From positions 1 to 64,000 of the forward strand of contig NZ_JBDOQU010000012.1 of NCBI RefSeq assembly GCF_039839375.1: a stretch of DNA of 64,000 nucleotides. Direction: 5' to 3'. The notes under the pieces were generated by a model that was not told where the DNA came from, ran no database searches, and saw only the letters and a list, made by a program, of their open reading frames with translations. Position numbers and translations under genes: made by a program. The DNA is from JBDOQU01 sp039839375 (GTDB lineage: Bacteria; Pseudomonadota; Alphaproteobacteria; DSM-16000; Inquilinaceae). Numbering within the stretch: position 1 is the first letter of the stretch; the number at the start of each line of letters is the position of its first letter. Shown here in pieces: positions 1-7,867 of the stretch.

Positions 1-83
1 AGAAAGTCGCCATCATCGCCGTCGCCAGAAAGCTCCTCACCCACCTCAACGCCATGCTCAGAGACCGTAAAGCCTGGGCCTGA
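1..83 (+). mobile_element. C-terminal end of an IS110-family transposase (partial, cut by window edge)
   Basis: An open frame enters from the left edge and stops at 81-83. Its last residues include ARKLLTHLNAMLRDR followed by KAWA. The pattern of a basic stretch, then LLxxLNAML and a short basic tail, is how IS110/IS1111-type (DEDD) transposases usually end. Only about 26 codons are visible, so it cannot be said whether the rest is intact. IS110 elements generally lack clear terminal inverted repeats, so no element end can be marked. A palindromic intergenic repeat begins about 20 bases downstream. Confidence 0.6.
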
Positions 84-104
84 CAACACAGTTGCCAGCT
101 TCCG

Positions 105-235
105 CTGGAATGACCAATAAAAAACAATGTCATGCTGGACTTGATCCAGCATCCATACGACGTCGATGGCGAGCGGACCGCGCCCGGTCCTTCGCCGCCG
201 GTGAAGCGGTGACTATCTATGGATTCGGGTCTGGT
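105..235 (-). repeat. Palindromic intergenic repeat, family 1 (reverse orientation)
   Basis: It contains the palindrome ATGCTGGA-cttga-TCCAGCAT at 132-152, preceded by the linker seen in other copies (TTGGTCATTCC reversed, then a short A-rich run). After it comes the typical inter-palindrome segment with CCGGTGAAGCGG and CTATGGATTC. Other copies are near 12.3-12.75, 34.97-35.22, 36.09 and 50.27-50.42 kb. It overlaps the 3' end of the psiE-like gene. Confidence 0.75.
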
Positions 236-693
236 TCCGGCTCTCGCCTGTCCGAGGGATAACGATAGGAGGCGAAGCGCAGCACCAGCACCGCGATGGC
301 GAGAATCAGGATCGCGCCGGTTATGTAAAGAAGATCCATGCCGGTACGGTGCTCCGCGCCCACGATTTCGATCAGGACGCGGCCGAGCGCGGTGATCGCG
401 ATATAGATCAGGTATCGGACCGGCAAGCGCGTGGTCTTGAAGTAGATACCGACCATCGCGCCGATCTCAAGATAGATGAACAGCAGAAGGATGTCTTCGA
501 GCCGCGCATGGCCTTGTTCGACCATGCCGATGAAGGCGACTGCCGCCGACCAGACGGTGGTGGCGCCAATGGTGAACAGCGCCAGCAAATGAAATGCCTC
601 GACAAGGAACCCGCCCACCACGTCGGCGGTGTCCTTCATGACACGGTGGGCGTTGGCGATCCGGGTGCGCAGAGGGTGAAGTTCGTTCGCCAT
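217..693 (-). CDS. PsiE-like (phosphate-starvation-inducible E family) membrane protein
   Basis: The 158-residue product has four predicted membrane helices: a long one near residues 25-55, then about 65-85, 92-115 and 119-142. It ends in a charged, proline-rich tail. The spacing of helices and the motif LLLFIYLEIGAMVGIYF match the PsiE family, whose biochemical role is unknown; E. coli psiE is induced by phosphate starvation. The ATG at 693 was chosen because GAGAGGA lies about 8 bases upstream. The frame stays open to 843, but that extension is unlike the family. It is transcribed away from pepF and sits next to repeat DNA. Family assignment is fairly safe; function is not known. Confidence 0.75.
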   Translation of the reverse strand: MANELHPLRTRIANAHRVMKDTADVVGGFLVEAFHLLALFTIGATTVWSAAVAFIGMVEQGHARLEDILLLFIYLEIGAMVGIYFKTTRLPVRYLIYIAITALGRVLIEIVGAEHRTGMDLLYITGAILILAIAVLVLRFASYRYPSDRREPEPDPNP

Positions 694-832
694 CGTCACG
701 TCCTCTCCCGCCATCCTGGAATAGCATGTCTCGTAATTTGTAACATACGGCAGCCTCCTCACGAGGCTTCGGCTTGGCGGCGGGCGGTTTTCTCGCCATA
801 TGTCGCTCTGACCGATGACGAGGAGATTCTGA

Positions 833-2656
833 ATGACCTTCACCGCCGCCGACAGCGCCGCCGCTTCCGCTGCCGATGCTCCGGATCTGGGCGACCTGCC
901 GACATGGCGGGTCGACGACCTCTATCCCGGCCGCGACTCAGAGGCGTTGAAGGATGATCTGGCGAAGGCGGAGGAAGCGGCGAAATCCTTCCATGACCGG
1001 CTCCAGGGCAAGGTCGCCGAACTGGACGGCGCGGCACTGGGTCGGGCGATCGCCGAATTCGAGGCGATCGACGAAACGCTCAGCCGGGTGATGAGCTACG
1101 CCTACCTCATCTATGCCGGCGACATGTCGGATGGCGCGAACGCCCGCTTCCTCCAGGCGATGCAGGAGAAGGCGACGGACATCTCCAGCTTCCTCATCTT
1201 CTTCTCGCTTGAGATCAACCGGCTGGACGAGGCGGACCTGGAGCGCAAGCTGGCGGCCCCGGAACTGGCGCGCTACGCCCCCTGGCTCCGCGACACCCGC
1301 GCCTTCCGCGACCATCAGCTTTCCGACGAGCTGGAGAAGCTGCTGCATGAGAAGTCGGTCGCCGGACGCGCGGCCTGGGTGCGGCTGTTCGACGAGACGG
1401 TGGCGGCCCTGCGCTTCCCCGTCGCCGGCAGGGAGATGACGGCGTCGGAAGCTTTGGACAGCCTCTCCCACCACGACGGCGCAAGGCGCAAGGAGGCGGC
1501 GGAAGCCATCGGCCGGGTGTTCGGCGACAATATCCGCCTCTTCGCCCACATCACCAACACGCTGGCCAAGGACAAGGAGATCGAGGATCGCTGGCGGGAG
1601 TTCCCGGAGCCCTGGTCCTCCCGCAACCTCTCCAACCATGTCGAGGATGAGGTGGTCGACGCGCTGCTCGACGCCGTGCGGCGATCCTACCCGCGCCTGT
1701 CCCACCGCTATTACGCGATGAAGGCGAAATGGTTCGGCGGCGACCGGCTGGACTATTGGGATCGCGGCGCGCCGCTGCCGGACGAGGCCGACAAGACCAT
1801 CGGCTGGGACGACGCCCGGTCGATCGTGCTGGACGCCTATGGCCGCTTCTCCCCCGATCTCGCCGATGTCGGCCGGCGCTTCTTCGAGGAAGGCTGGATC
1901 GACGCGCCGGCCCGCCCCGGCAAGGCGCCGGGGGCCTTCGCCCATCCGACCGTGCCGTCCGCCCACCCCTATATCCTGCTGAACTATCTGGGCAAGACGC
2001 GCGACGTGATGACCCTGGCCCATGAGCTGGGGCACGGCGTCCATCAGGTGCTGGCCGGCGACCAGGGCCATCTGCTCAGCGACACGCCGCTGACGCTCGC
2101 GGAAACCGCCAGCGTCTTCGGGGAGATGCTGACCTTCCGCTCGCTCCTGGACGCGGAGACGGACCCGGCGCGCCGCCGCCAGCTACTGGCCGGCAAGGTG
2201 GAGGACATGCTGAACACCGTCATCCGCCAGACCGCCTTCTTCGATTTCGAGCGGCGGGTCCATACCGAAAGGCGGGAGGGCGAGCTGTCGCCGGAGCGGA
2301 TCGCGGAGATCTGGATGGATATCCAGGGAGAGAGCCTGGGCCCCGCGCTGCGCTTCGACGATGTCTATGGCGGGTTCTGGGCCTATATCCCCCACTTCAT
2401 CCATTCGCCCTTCTATGTCTATGCCTACGCCTTCGGCGATTGCCTGGTGAACTCCCTCTATGCGGTCTATCAGGACGCCGAATCCGGGTTCGCCGAGAAA
2501 TATCTCGACATGCTGCGCGCTGGCGGCGTCAAGCGGCACAAGGAGCTTCTGGCGCCCTTCGGCCTCGACGCCACCGACCCCGCCTTCTGGGACCGGGGCT
2601 TGAGCGTGATCGAGGGCTTCATCGACGAACTGGAGGCCGCCGACCGGCAGGCATAG
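833..2656 (+). CDS. pepF: Oligoendopeptidase F, M3 family zinc metallopeptidase
   Basis: This 607-residue cytoplasmic metallopeptidase would cleave short peptides. The zinc site HELGH is at residues 397-401, and the third ligand is probably Glu424 in LAETAS, the spacing seen in M3 peptidases. The N-terminal 200 residues form the usual helical PepF domain, starting with the WRVDDLYPG segment. Length matches bacterial PepF (about 600). The ATG at 833 has AGGAG about 8 bases upstream. The stop codon is immediately followed, with no spacer, by the stop of the convergent ABC membrane-domain gene. The family assignment is secure; the physiological substrate is not known. Confidence 0.95.
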   Translation: MTFTAADSAAASAADAPDLGDLPTWRVDDLYPGRDSEALKDDLAKAEEAAKSFHDRLQGKVAELDGAALGRAIAEFEAIDETLSRVMSYAYLIYAGDMSDGANARFLQAMQEKATDISSFLIFFSLEINRLDEADLERKLAAPELARYAPWLRDTRAFRDHQLSDELEKLLHEKSVAGRAAWVRLFDETVAALRFPVAGREMTASEALDSLSHHDGARRKEAAEAIGRVFGDNIRLFAHITNTLAKDKEIEDRWREFPEPWSSRNLSNHVEDEVVDALLDAVRRSYPRLSHRYYAMKAKWFGGDRLDYWDRGAPLPDEADKTIGWDDARSIVLDAYGRFSPDLADVGRRFFEEGWIDAPARPGKAPGAFAHPTVPSAHPYILLNYLGKTRDVMTLAHELGHGVHQVLAGDQGHLLSDTPLTLAETASVFGEMLTFRSLLDAETDPARRRQLLAGKVEDMLNTVIRQTAFFDFERRVHTERREGELSPERIAEIWMDIQGESLGPALRFDDVYGGFWAYIPHFIHSPFYVYAYAFGDCLVNSLYAVYQDAESGFAEKYLDMLRAGGVKRHKELLAPFGLDATDPAFWDRGLSVIEGFIDELEAADRQA

Positions 2657-3631
2657 CTACATCCAGCGCGCGATCATGCGGTGCTGGACCCGGGTCTGCT
2701 CCATGATCCGGTAGAAGGTCAGCAACTGCCGCGAAGGGTCGACCAGCCGGTCGAATCCCGAAACGAAGGCGACGACGACGCCCAGCGTCGTCTCGCCCCG
2801 GGTGACCAGATAGCCGCCGACAACGAGCGCGCTCAGGGACGCCAGATTGTTCATCAAATTGGTGGCGCCCTTGCCGGCGAACTTCCAGAAATAGATCTTT
2901 ATCCGGTTCCGATAGATGCTCTCCAGCGACGGTCCATAATCGCCGCCGCTGGATTGCTGACCGGATTCTTGGCCGGTTTCGGCCGCCACCTGCTCACCCA
3001 TGTCGCGAAGAAGGCCGACCCGGCGCTCCACCAGCCGGTTCACCAGCCGCTGGATCAGCGGCGCGGCGATCGCCTGGGGCGCCAGGAAACAGAGGCTGAT
3101 CAGCGCCAGCAGCGGCTCCATCACCAGCATGTAGCCCAGGATCGCGATCAGCGTGCCGGCGCTCACCAGCGGCTCGGACACGCTTTCGCCGACGAAGCCG
3201 CCCAGCTTCTCGACCTCTCCGCCGATGATCGACACCGCTCTGCCGCCGCCATTGTCGTCGGGCGTCGCCTCGGCGCGCCTGTGCTCGGCGTTCAGCCGGG
3301 CGAGATGGAGGCGGGTATAGCGGATGGCGCTTTCCCCGACCCATCCCTGATAGAGGTGCAGGAAGAATTTGAGCCCGGCCTCAAGCAGCATGACGGCGAG
3401 ATAGAGGACGCCCAGGATCGCCAGCAGCCTGACATCCGATCCGCCGATCGCGTCGTTGACGATGCGGCGCTGAAGTTCCAGCGGCGCCATGCTCAGCGCC
3501 GCCACCACGATCGCGACGAGCGACAGGCCCGCCTGATGGCCGCCGCTCATCCGCCAGACATAGCCATAGAGCGTGGCGGCCGGCGTGTCGTCGCCGGTTC
3601 GTTCGATCCTGTTGGGAGACGGTGTGACCAT
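2657..3631 (-). CDS. ABC exporter-type transmembrane domain protein without ATPase domain
   Basis: The 324-residue product resembles the membrane domain of type IV ABC exporters. Hydrophobic helices lie near residues 33-53, 69-94, 153-190 (two) and 255-291, with a long polar cytoplasmic segment between about 95 and 150. It ends just after the last helix, where an exporter would continue into its nucleotide-binding domain. No Walker A, signature or Walker B motif is present, and the next gene begins at once on the other strand. It could be a natural half-transporter using a partner ATPase, or the remnant of a longer gene. Residues 217-233 are rich in Gly, Ser and Gln. The ATG at 3631 has only a weak ribosome-binding site. 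Confidence 0.75.
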   Translation of the reverse strand: MVTPSPNRIERTGDDTPAATLYGYVWRMSGGHQAGLSLVAIVVAALSMAPLELQRRIVNDAIGGSDVRLLAILGVLYLAVMLLEAGLKFFLHLYQGWVGESAIRYTRLHLARLNAEHRRAEATPDDNGGGRAVSIIGGEVEKLGGFVGESVSEPLVSAGTLIAILGYMLVMEPLLALISLCFLAPQAIAAPLIQRLVNRLVERRVGLLRDMGEQVAAETGQESGQQSSGGDYGPSLESIYRNRIKIYFWKFAGKGATNLMNNLASLSALVVGGYLVTRGETTLGVVVAFVSGFDRLVDPSRQLLTFYRIMEQTRVQHRMIARWM

Positions 3632-3696
3632 GCGTCCGTAAACCTGTTCTTGATAGTCTCCGGGTTAAGGTGCTTGTTACGGGGAAGACGAAATGG

Positions 3697-3775
3697 CCCC
3701 CTCACCCAACACCCTTACCCTCGCCCCTCAGGGGAGAGGGAGGGACCCGCGAAGCGGGAGGGTGAGGGGTGTTGG
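3697..3775. repeat. GC-rich CCCTCTCCC/GGGAGAGGG intergenic repeat (copy 1)
   Basis: The core reads GGGGAGAGGGAGGGACCCGC followed by GAAGCGGGAGGGTGAGGGG. Outer arms CCCCTCACCC (about 3699) and GGGTGAGGGG (about 3760) are inverted. The same core recurs at about 20136-20203, and inside the inserted element at 23084-23221. It lies just upstream of rodA. Confidence 0.7.
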
Positions 3776-3819
3776 ACCGCCCCCTCCCACCCGTAACGCG
3801 CGAACCCGCCTCAGGGATC

Positions 3820-4965
3820 ATGGTAACCGGCTACTGGCAACCGTCCGAACCCCGTCTTTCGCTGCTTGAGAAGCTGCGGATGCTCAATTGGGGGTTCGTC
3901 ATGCTGATCGTGATGATCGGCGCGATCGGCGTCGCCCTGCTCTATTCGGCGGGCGGGCTGTCGTGGGAGCCGTGGGCCTCCCGGCAGCTCATCCGCTTCA
4001 TCGCCGGCATGGGCGTCATGCTGGTCCTGGCGATGATCGATGTCCGGTTCTGGCTGAAGGTCGCCTATCTCGGCTACGCGGTCGGCCTCGTCATGCTGGT
4101 CGCGGTGGAGATCATGGGCCAGGTCGGCATGGGCGCGCAGCGCTGGATCGATCTGGGCGTCATCGTCATCCAGCCGTCGGAACTGATGAAGATCGCCCTG
4201 GTGCTGGCGCTGGCGCGCTATTTCCACACCCGCACGACGGAGGAGATCCATCGTCCGGTGGTGCTGATCCCGCCGATCCTGATGGTGCTGTTGCCGGTCG
4301 CGCTCGTCCTGCTTCAGCCCAATCTCGGCACGGCGATGCTGCTGCTGCTGGGCAGCGCCGCCCTGTTCTTCGCCGCCGGCGTCCGGCTGTGGAAGTTCGT
4401 GGTGGTGTCGCTGGCCGGGCTCGCCATGCTGCCGATCGGCTGGCAGTTCCTGCACGATTACCAGAAGCAGCGGGTGCTGACCTTCCTTAACCCCGGCAGC
4501 GATCCGCTGGGGGCGGGATACAACATCCTGCAATCGCAGATCGCGCTGGGCTCGGGCGGCATGTTTGGCAAGGGTTTCGGGCTGGGCACGCAGAGCCAGC
4601 TCATGTTCTTGCCCGAGAAGCATACCGACTTCATCTTCGTCGTGCTGGCGGAGGAGATGGGCATGGCCGGTGCGATGCTGCTGCTGGCGCTCTACGCCAT
4701 GGTGCTGGCCTACGGCTTCGTCATCGCGCTCAGCGCCCGCAACCAGTTCGGCCGGCTGGTCGCGGTCGGGCTGACCTTCGCGTTCTTCCTCTATCTCTTC
4801 GTGAACGTCGCGATGGTGACGGGGCTGATCCCGGTCGTCGGCATCCCGCTGCCGCTGGTTTCCTACGGCGGGACGGCGATGCTGACCCTGCTGATCGGCT
4901 GCGGCATCCTGCTCAGCGTCTCGGTCCACAGGGACACCCGCATCCCCCGCCGCATCCACGATTGA
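3820..4965 (+). CDS. rodA: RodA, SEDS-family peptidoglycan glycosyltransferase of the elongasome
   Basis: This 381-residue polytopic inner-membrane protein polymerises lipid II into glycan strands during cell elongation, working with PBP2. It has about ten membrane helices and SEDS signatures: GAQRWIDLGVIVIQPSELMKI, QPNLGTA, the region around GSDPLGAGYNILQSQIALGSGG, EKHTDFIFVVLAEEMG and the final PLVSYGGTAML. The ATG at 3820 (CAGGGA just upstream) gives the usual RodA length and N-terminus. An upstream GTG at 3769 is in frame but would start inside a repeat. The gene stands alone, without the mreBCD-mrdA neighbours common elsewhere. The second SEDS protein in the window, FtsW, is in the dcw cluster. 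Confidence 0.93.
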   Translation: MVTGYWQPSEPRLSLLEKLRMLNWGFVMLIVMIGAIGVALLYSAGGLSWEPWASRQLIRFIAGMGVMLVLAMIDVRFWLKVAYLGYAVGLVMLVAVEIMGQVGMGAQRWIDLGVIVIQPSELMKIALVLALARYFHTRTTEEIHRPVVLIPPILMVLLPVALVLLQPNLGTAMLLLLGSAALFFAAGVRLWKFVVVSLAGLAMLPIGWQFLHDYQKQRVLTFLNPGSDPLGAGYNILQSQIALGSGGMFGKGFGLGTQSQLMFLPEKHTDFIFVVLAEEMGMAGAMLLLALYAMVLAYGFVIALSARNQFGRLVAVGLTFAFFLYLFVNVAMVTGLIPVVGIPLPLVSYGGTAMLTLLIGCGILLSVSVHRDTRIPRRIHD

Positions 4966-5120
4966 GGCCGTCCATTTCCATTCGCCCCCTTGGTCCGGCG
5001 CCGGGGCTTCACCATTTGAAAGTGTCCCGCCCTGGCGCACGGCACGTTCCATGCGATAGGGTCGCCGGCGCCGGCGGTCTTCGCCGGACGCTTCTTTTCA
5101 GTCGTCACGATGTATAGCCA

Positions 5121-5792
5121 GTGAGCCAGAACGAAGATCCTCCGAGTACCGGCGCCCGTTCCGCGAACGCCATGCGGAACGGGAAAAGTTTCTCAGACGT
5201 GCTGCGGTCCCTCGCCGACGCCGCCGATCCGGGTGAAAGAATATCGTTCGGCACGCTGCTCGACGCGCTTCATGACCGCGCCTTTGGCGCCCTGATGCTG
5301 GTCTTCGCCGCGCCCAACGTCATCCCGATCCCGATTCCCGGGATATCGACGCTTCTCTCCGCGCCGCTGCTCTATCTCGCCGCCCAGCTCATGCTCGGCC
5401 ACGACCGGCCCTGGCTGCCGCGCTGGATCGCCGAACGCTCGATCTCCGCGCTGGATTTCGAGGCCATGGTCGACCGCATCCTGCCCTGGGTCATCAAGGC
5501 CGAACGGATGCTGAAGCCCCGGCTCGACCTGCTGGTCAACCCGTCGGCGGAGCGGCTGATCGGGGCGATCTGCCTCGGCCTGTCGATCATCCTCTTCTTC
5601 CCCATCCCGCTCGGCAACATGCTGCCGGGGCTCGCGATCTCCCTGCTGGCGCTCGGCATCCTGGAGAAGGACGGCGTCTTCGTCGCCGTCGGCTCCGTGC
5701 TGGCCGTGCTGTCGGTCGTCATCGTCTTCGGAGTGCTGGTCGCCATCGCCAAGGCCATCATCTTCCTCATCGCCCAGGCCCTCGGCCTCTAA
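5121..5792 (+). CDS. ExoD family membrane protein
   Basis: The 223-residue product carries the ExoD domain: FGTLLDALHDRAFGALMLVFAAPN, then VIPIPIPGISTLLSAPLLYLAAQLM and, near the C-terminus, FFPIPLGNMLPGLAISLLALGILEKDG. It probably has four to five membrane helices. ExoD was named for an effect on exopolysaccharide production in rhizobia; its molecular role is unknown. The GTG at 5121 gives the full domain but has no good ribosome-binding site. An ATG at 5172 is the alternative and would remove 17 residues of low complexity. It is followed after 21 bases by the CNNM/CorC gene, so the two may be co-transcribed. Confidence 0.85.
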   Translation: MSQNEDPPSTGARSANAMRNGKSFSDVLRSLADAADPGERISFGTLLDALHDRAFGALMLVFAAPNVIPIPIPGISTLLSAPLLYLAAQLMLGHDRPWLPRWIAERSISALDFEAMVDRILPWVIKAERMLKPRLDLLVNPSAERLIGAICLGLSIILFFPIPLGNMLPGLAISLLALGILEKDGVFVAVGSVLAVLSVVIVFGVLVAIAKAIIFLIAQALGL

Positions 5793-5813
5793 CCAACGGG
5801 AAGATCGAAGCCA

Positions 5814-7112
5814 ATGCTGGTGTGGCAAATCCTGATCGTCGTGCTGCTGGTCGTGCTGAACGGCTTCTTCGCGATGTCGGAGCTGGCGGTGGTGTCGGCG
5901 CGGCGCGCGCGCCTTCAGCAGATGGCCGATTCCGGCAGCCGCGGCGCCCGGTCCGCCCTGCGGCTGATCGAGGACCCGACGCGGTTCCTCTCTTCCGTCC
6001 AGATCGGCATCACGCTCGTCGGCATCTTCGCCGGCGCCTATTCCGGCGCCACCCTTTCCGAACCCTTCGCCGAATGGCTGCGCACGATGCCGGTGGTCGG
6101 GCGGTCGGCCGACACCATCGCCCTGGCCGTGGTCGTCGTGTCGATCACCTACCTGTCGCTGATCGTCGGCGAGCTGGTTCCCAAGCGGATCGCGATGAAC
6201 AACGCCGAAGGCATCGCCGCCTTCGTCGCGCCGACGATGACCATCGTGGCCAAAATCGCCGCGCCGGTCGTCTGGTTCCTCGGCGTCTCGACCAAGGTGA
6301 CGCTGAAGCTGATCGGCGTCAAACCGTCGCCCGCCTCCACCGTGACGGAGGAGGAGGTCAAGACGATGATCGCCGAGGGCACGGAAGCCGGGATCTTCAA
6401 GAAGGCGGAGCAGGAGATGATCGACGGTGTGATGCGGCTGGCCGACCGGTCGGTCCGGTCGATCATGACGCCCCGCCACGACGTCGTCTGGCTGGACCCG
6501 TCCGACCCGATGGAGGCGGTGCGCCAGGAAATCGCGGACGCCGGCCACTCCCGCTATCCGGTGTCGAAGGGGGAGTTGGACGATGTCGTCGGCATCATCC
6601 ACACCAAGGACATACTGGACCGCCGCCTGTCCGGGGAGGAGTTCGACCTGGCCGCTTCGGCGCGTCAGCCGCTGACGGTCCATGAAAGCATGCCCGTGCT
6701 CCGCCTGATGGAGCTGTTCCGCTCCTCTCCCGTCCACATGGCCGTGGTGCTGGACGAATATGGCGGCATCGAAGGCATCGTCACGCCCACCGACGTCCTG
6801 ACCGCCATCGCCGGCGCCCTGCCGGAGGGCGAGGAGGACGGCGCTCCGGAAGTGGTGGCGCGGGAGGACGGGTCTTGGCTGGTCGACGGCCGGCTGGCGA
6901 TCGACGCCGTGGAGCGGCTGCTGGGCCGTCGCGGCATGTCGGATGATGACGACTACACGACGCTCGCCGGCTTCGTCCTGTGGCAGCTGGGCCATGTGCC
7001 CAAGGCCGGCGAGCACTTCACCTGGGAGGGGTTGCGGTTCGAGGTCGTGGACATGGATGCAAGGCGGATAGACAAGGTCCTGATCTCCCCGCCATCCGCT
7101 CAAGAAAATTAA
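5814..7112 (+). CDS. CNNM/CorC (HlyC/TlyC-type) family transporter with CBS domains
   Basis: This 432-residue protein has the standard three-part layout. A DUF21 membrane domain spans residues 1-190, with motifs such as LNGFFAMSELAVVSARRARL and SSVQIGITLVGIFAGAYSG. A CBS pair covers about 205-335 (RSIMTPRHDVVWLD, AVVLDEYGGIEGIVTPTDVL), and a CorC/HlyC C-terminal domain about 350-430. Members of this family move or regulate divalent cations such as Mg2+ and Co2+; the older label 'hemolysin' is misleading. GGGAAGA lies upstream of the ATG. The following 120 bases are unusually AT-rich and mark the end of this transcription unit. Confidence 0.9.
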   Translation: MLVWQILIVVLLVVLNGFFAMSELAVVSARRARLQQMADSGSRGARSALRLIEDPTRFLSSVQIGITLVGIFAGAYSGATLSEPFAEWLRTMPVVGRSADTIALAVVVVSITYLSLIVGELVPKRIAMNNAEGIAAFVAPTMTIVAKIAAPVVWFLGVSTKVTLKLIGVKPSPASTVTEEEVKTMIAEGTEAGIFKKAEQEMIDGVMRLADRSVRSIMTPRHDVVWLDPSDPMEAVRQEIADAGHSRYPVSKGELDDVVGIIHTKDILDRRLSGEEFDLAASARQPLTVHESMPVLRLMELFRSSPVHMAVVLDEYGGIEGIVTPTDVLTAIAGALPEGEEDGAPEVVAREDGSWLVDGRLAIDAVERLLGRRGMSDDDDYTTLAGFVLWQLGHVPKAGEHFTWEGLRFEVVDMDARRIDKVLISPPSAQEN

Positions 7113-7233
7113 GAGAAATTCGTTTCGGAATTGTAATTAACTCGAAACTGTTCTTAGTCGCTAATATAACAATTCTTTAATGATCATTGGTTAATGACGT
7201 TCTTCGAAGATTTCGCTTCGGAGAATTAAAGTC
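7113..7233 (+). promoter_or_regulatory. AT-rich promoter region ahead of the sensor/chemoreceptor pair
   Basis: This 121-base stretch is far more AT-rich than its surroundings. It holds the perfect palindrome AATGATCATT (about 7178-7187), several TTAA tetramers, and an inverted repeat TTCTTCGAAG/CTTCGGAGAA close to the start codon. The pattern fits a promoter with an operator or a leader hairpin. No convincing -35/-10 pair can be chosen by eye. Confidence 0.4.
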
Positions 7234-7839
7234 ATGCACCTCGCTCGTTTTGCGATTTTCGCATTGGGGACTTCGCTTATTTCGACGGCCGTTTCGGCCT
7301 CGGAACCGGAGGTCAGCGCCGACATCATCGATGACGCGCTGGTCGCGCAGGTGCGGGAATGGGTGGAGACCCCGGTCGTCGCGATGACGCTGGAGGCCCA
7401 GAACGCGCGCTACGCCGACCTCGACCAGTCGGCGATCGACGTGCTCGACCAGCAATGGCGCGCCGAGACGGAGAAGGACGACCAGCCGCTGATCGCGGCC
7501 ACCCTGTCCAGCCCGCTGTCCAGCTATCTCCTCCAGATACAGGCGGGGTCTCTCGGGCTCTACAGCGAGATCTTCGTCATGGACGCCAACGGCCTCTCCG
7601 CCGGACAGAGCGCCATCACCAGCGATTTCTGGCAGGGCGACGAGGACAAGTTCCTCAAGACCTATCCCGAAGGCGCGGACGCCGTTTTCATCGACGCCGC
7701 TGAATATCACGACGGCACCGGCACCTGGCGGGCGCAGATCAATATGACCGTTGTCGACGATGCCGGCCAGCCGACCGGCGCCGTGACCGTGGAGGTCAAC
7801 CTGACCGAACTCGCCCGCCGCCAGGCCCTGGGCATCTGA
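7234..7839 (+). CDS. Periplasmic PDC-like sensor protein, partner of the adjacent chemoreceptor
   Basis: The 201-residue product starts with a clear signal peptide (MHLARFAIFALGTSLISTAVSAS, cleavage near residue 22) and has no further membrane helix, so it should be a soluble periplasmic protein. The remainder looks like a single PDC/Cache-type domain: an N-terminal helix with VAMTLEAQNARYADLDQSAI, then YSEIFVMDANGLSAGQS, a TSDFWQGDEDKF segment and a C-terminal strand pair. Such domains normally sit inside chemoreceptors or kinases. Here it is a free protein, and only 28 bases separate it from a methyl-accepting chemotaxis protein. It may bind a ligand and present it to that receptor. The fold is inferred from motif pattern only. 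Confidence 0.6.
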   Translation: MHLARFAIFALGTSLISTAVSASEPEVSADIIDDALVAQVREWVETPVVAMTLEAQNARYADLDQSAIDVLDQQWRAETEKDDQPLIAATLSSPLSSYLLQIQAGSLGLYSEIFVMDANGLSAGQSAITSDFWQGDEDKFLKTYPEGADAVFIDAAEYHDGTGTWRAQINMTVVDDAGQPTGAVTVEVNLTELARRQALGI

Positions 7840-7867
7840 CGTGGCTTCCAAAAAAGGATTCACCATC

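Noticed and set aside
694..843. Longer N-terminus for the PsiE-like protein
   Set aside because: The extra 50 codons have no resemblance to the family, and a good ribosome-binding site precedes the ATG at 693.
7113..7233. CtrA binding site (TTAA-N7-TTAA) in AT-rich DNA
   Set aside because: Several TTAA tetramers occur, but none at the required seven-base spacing.
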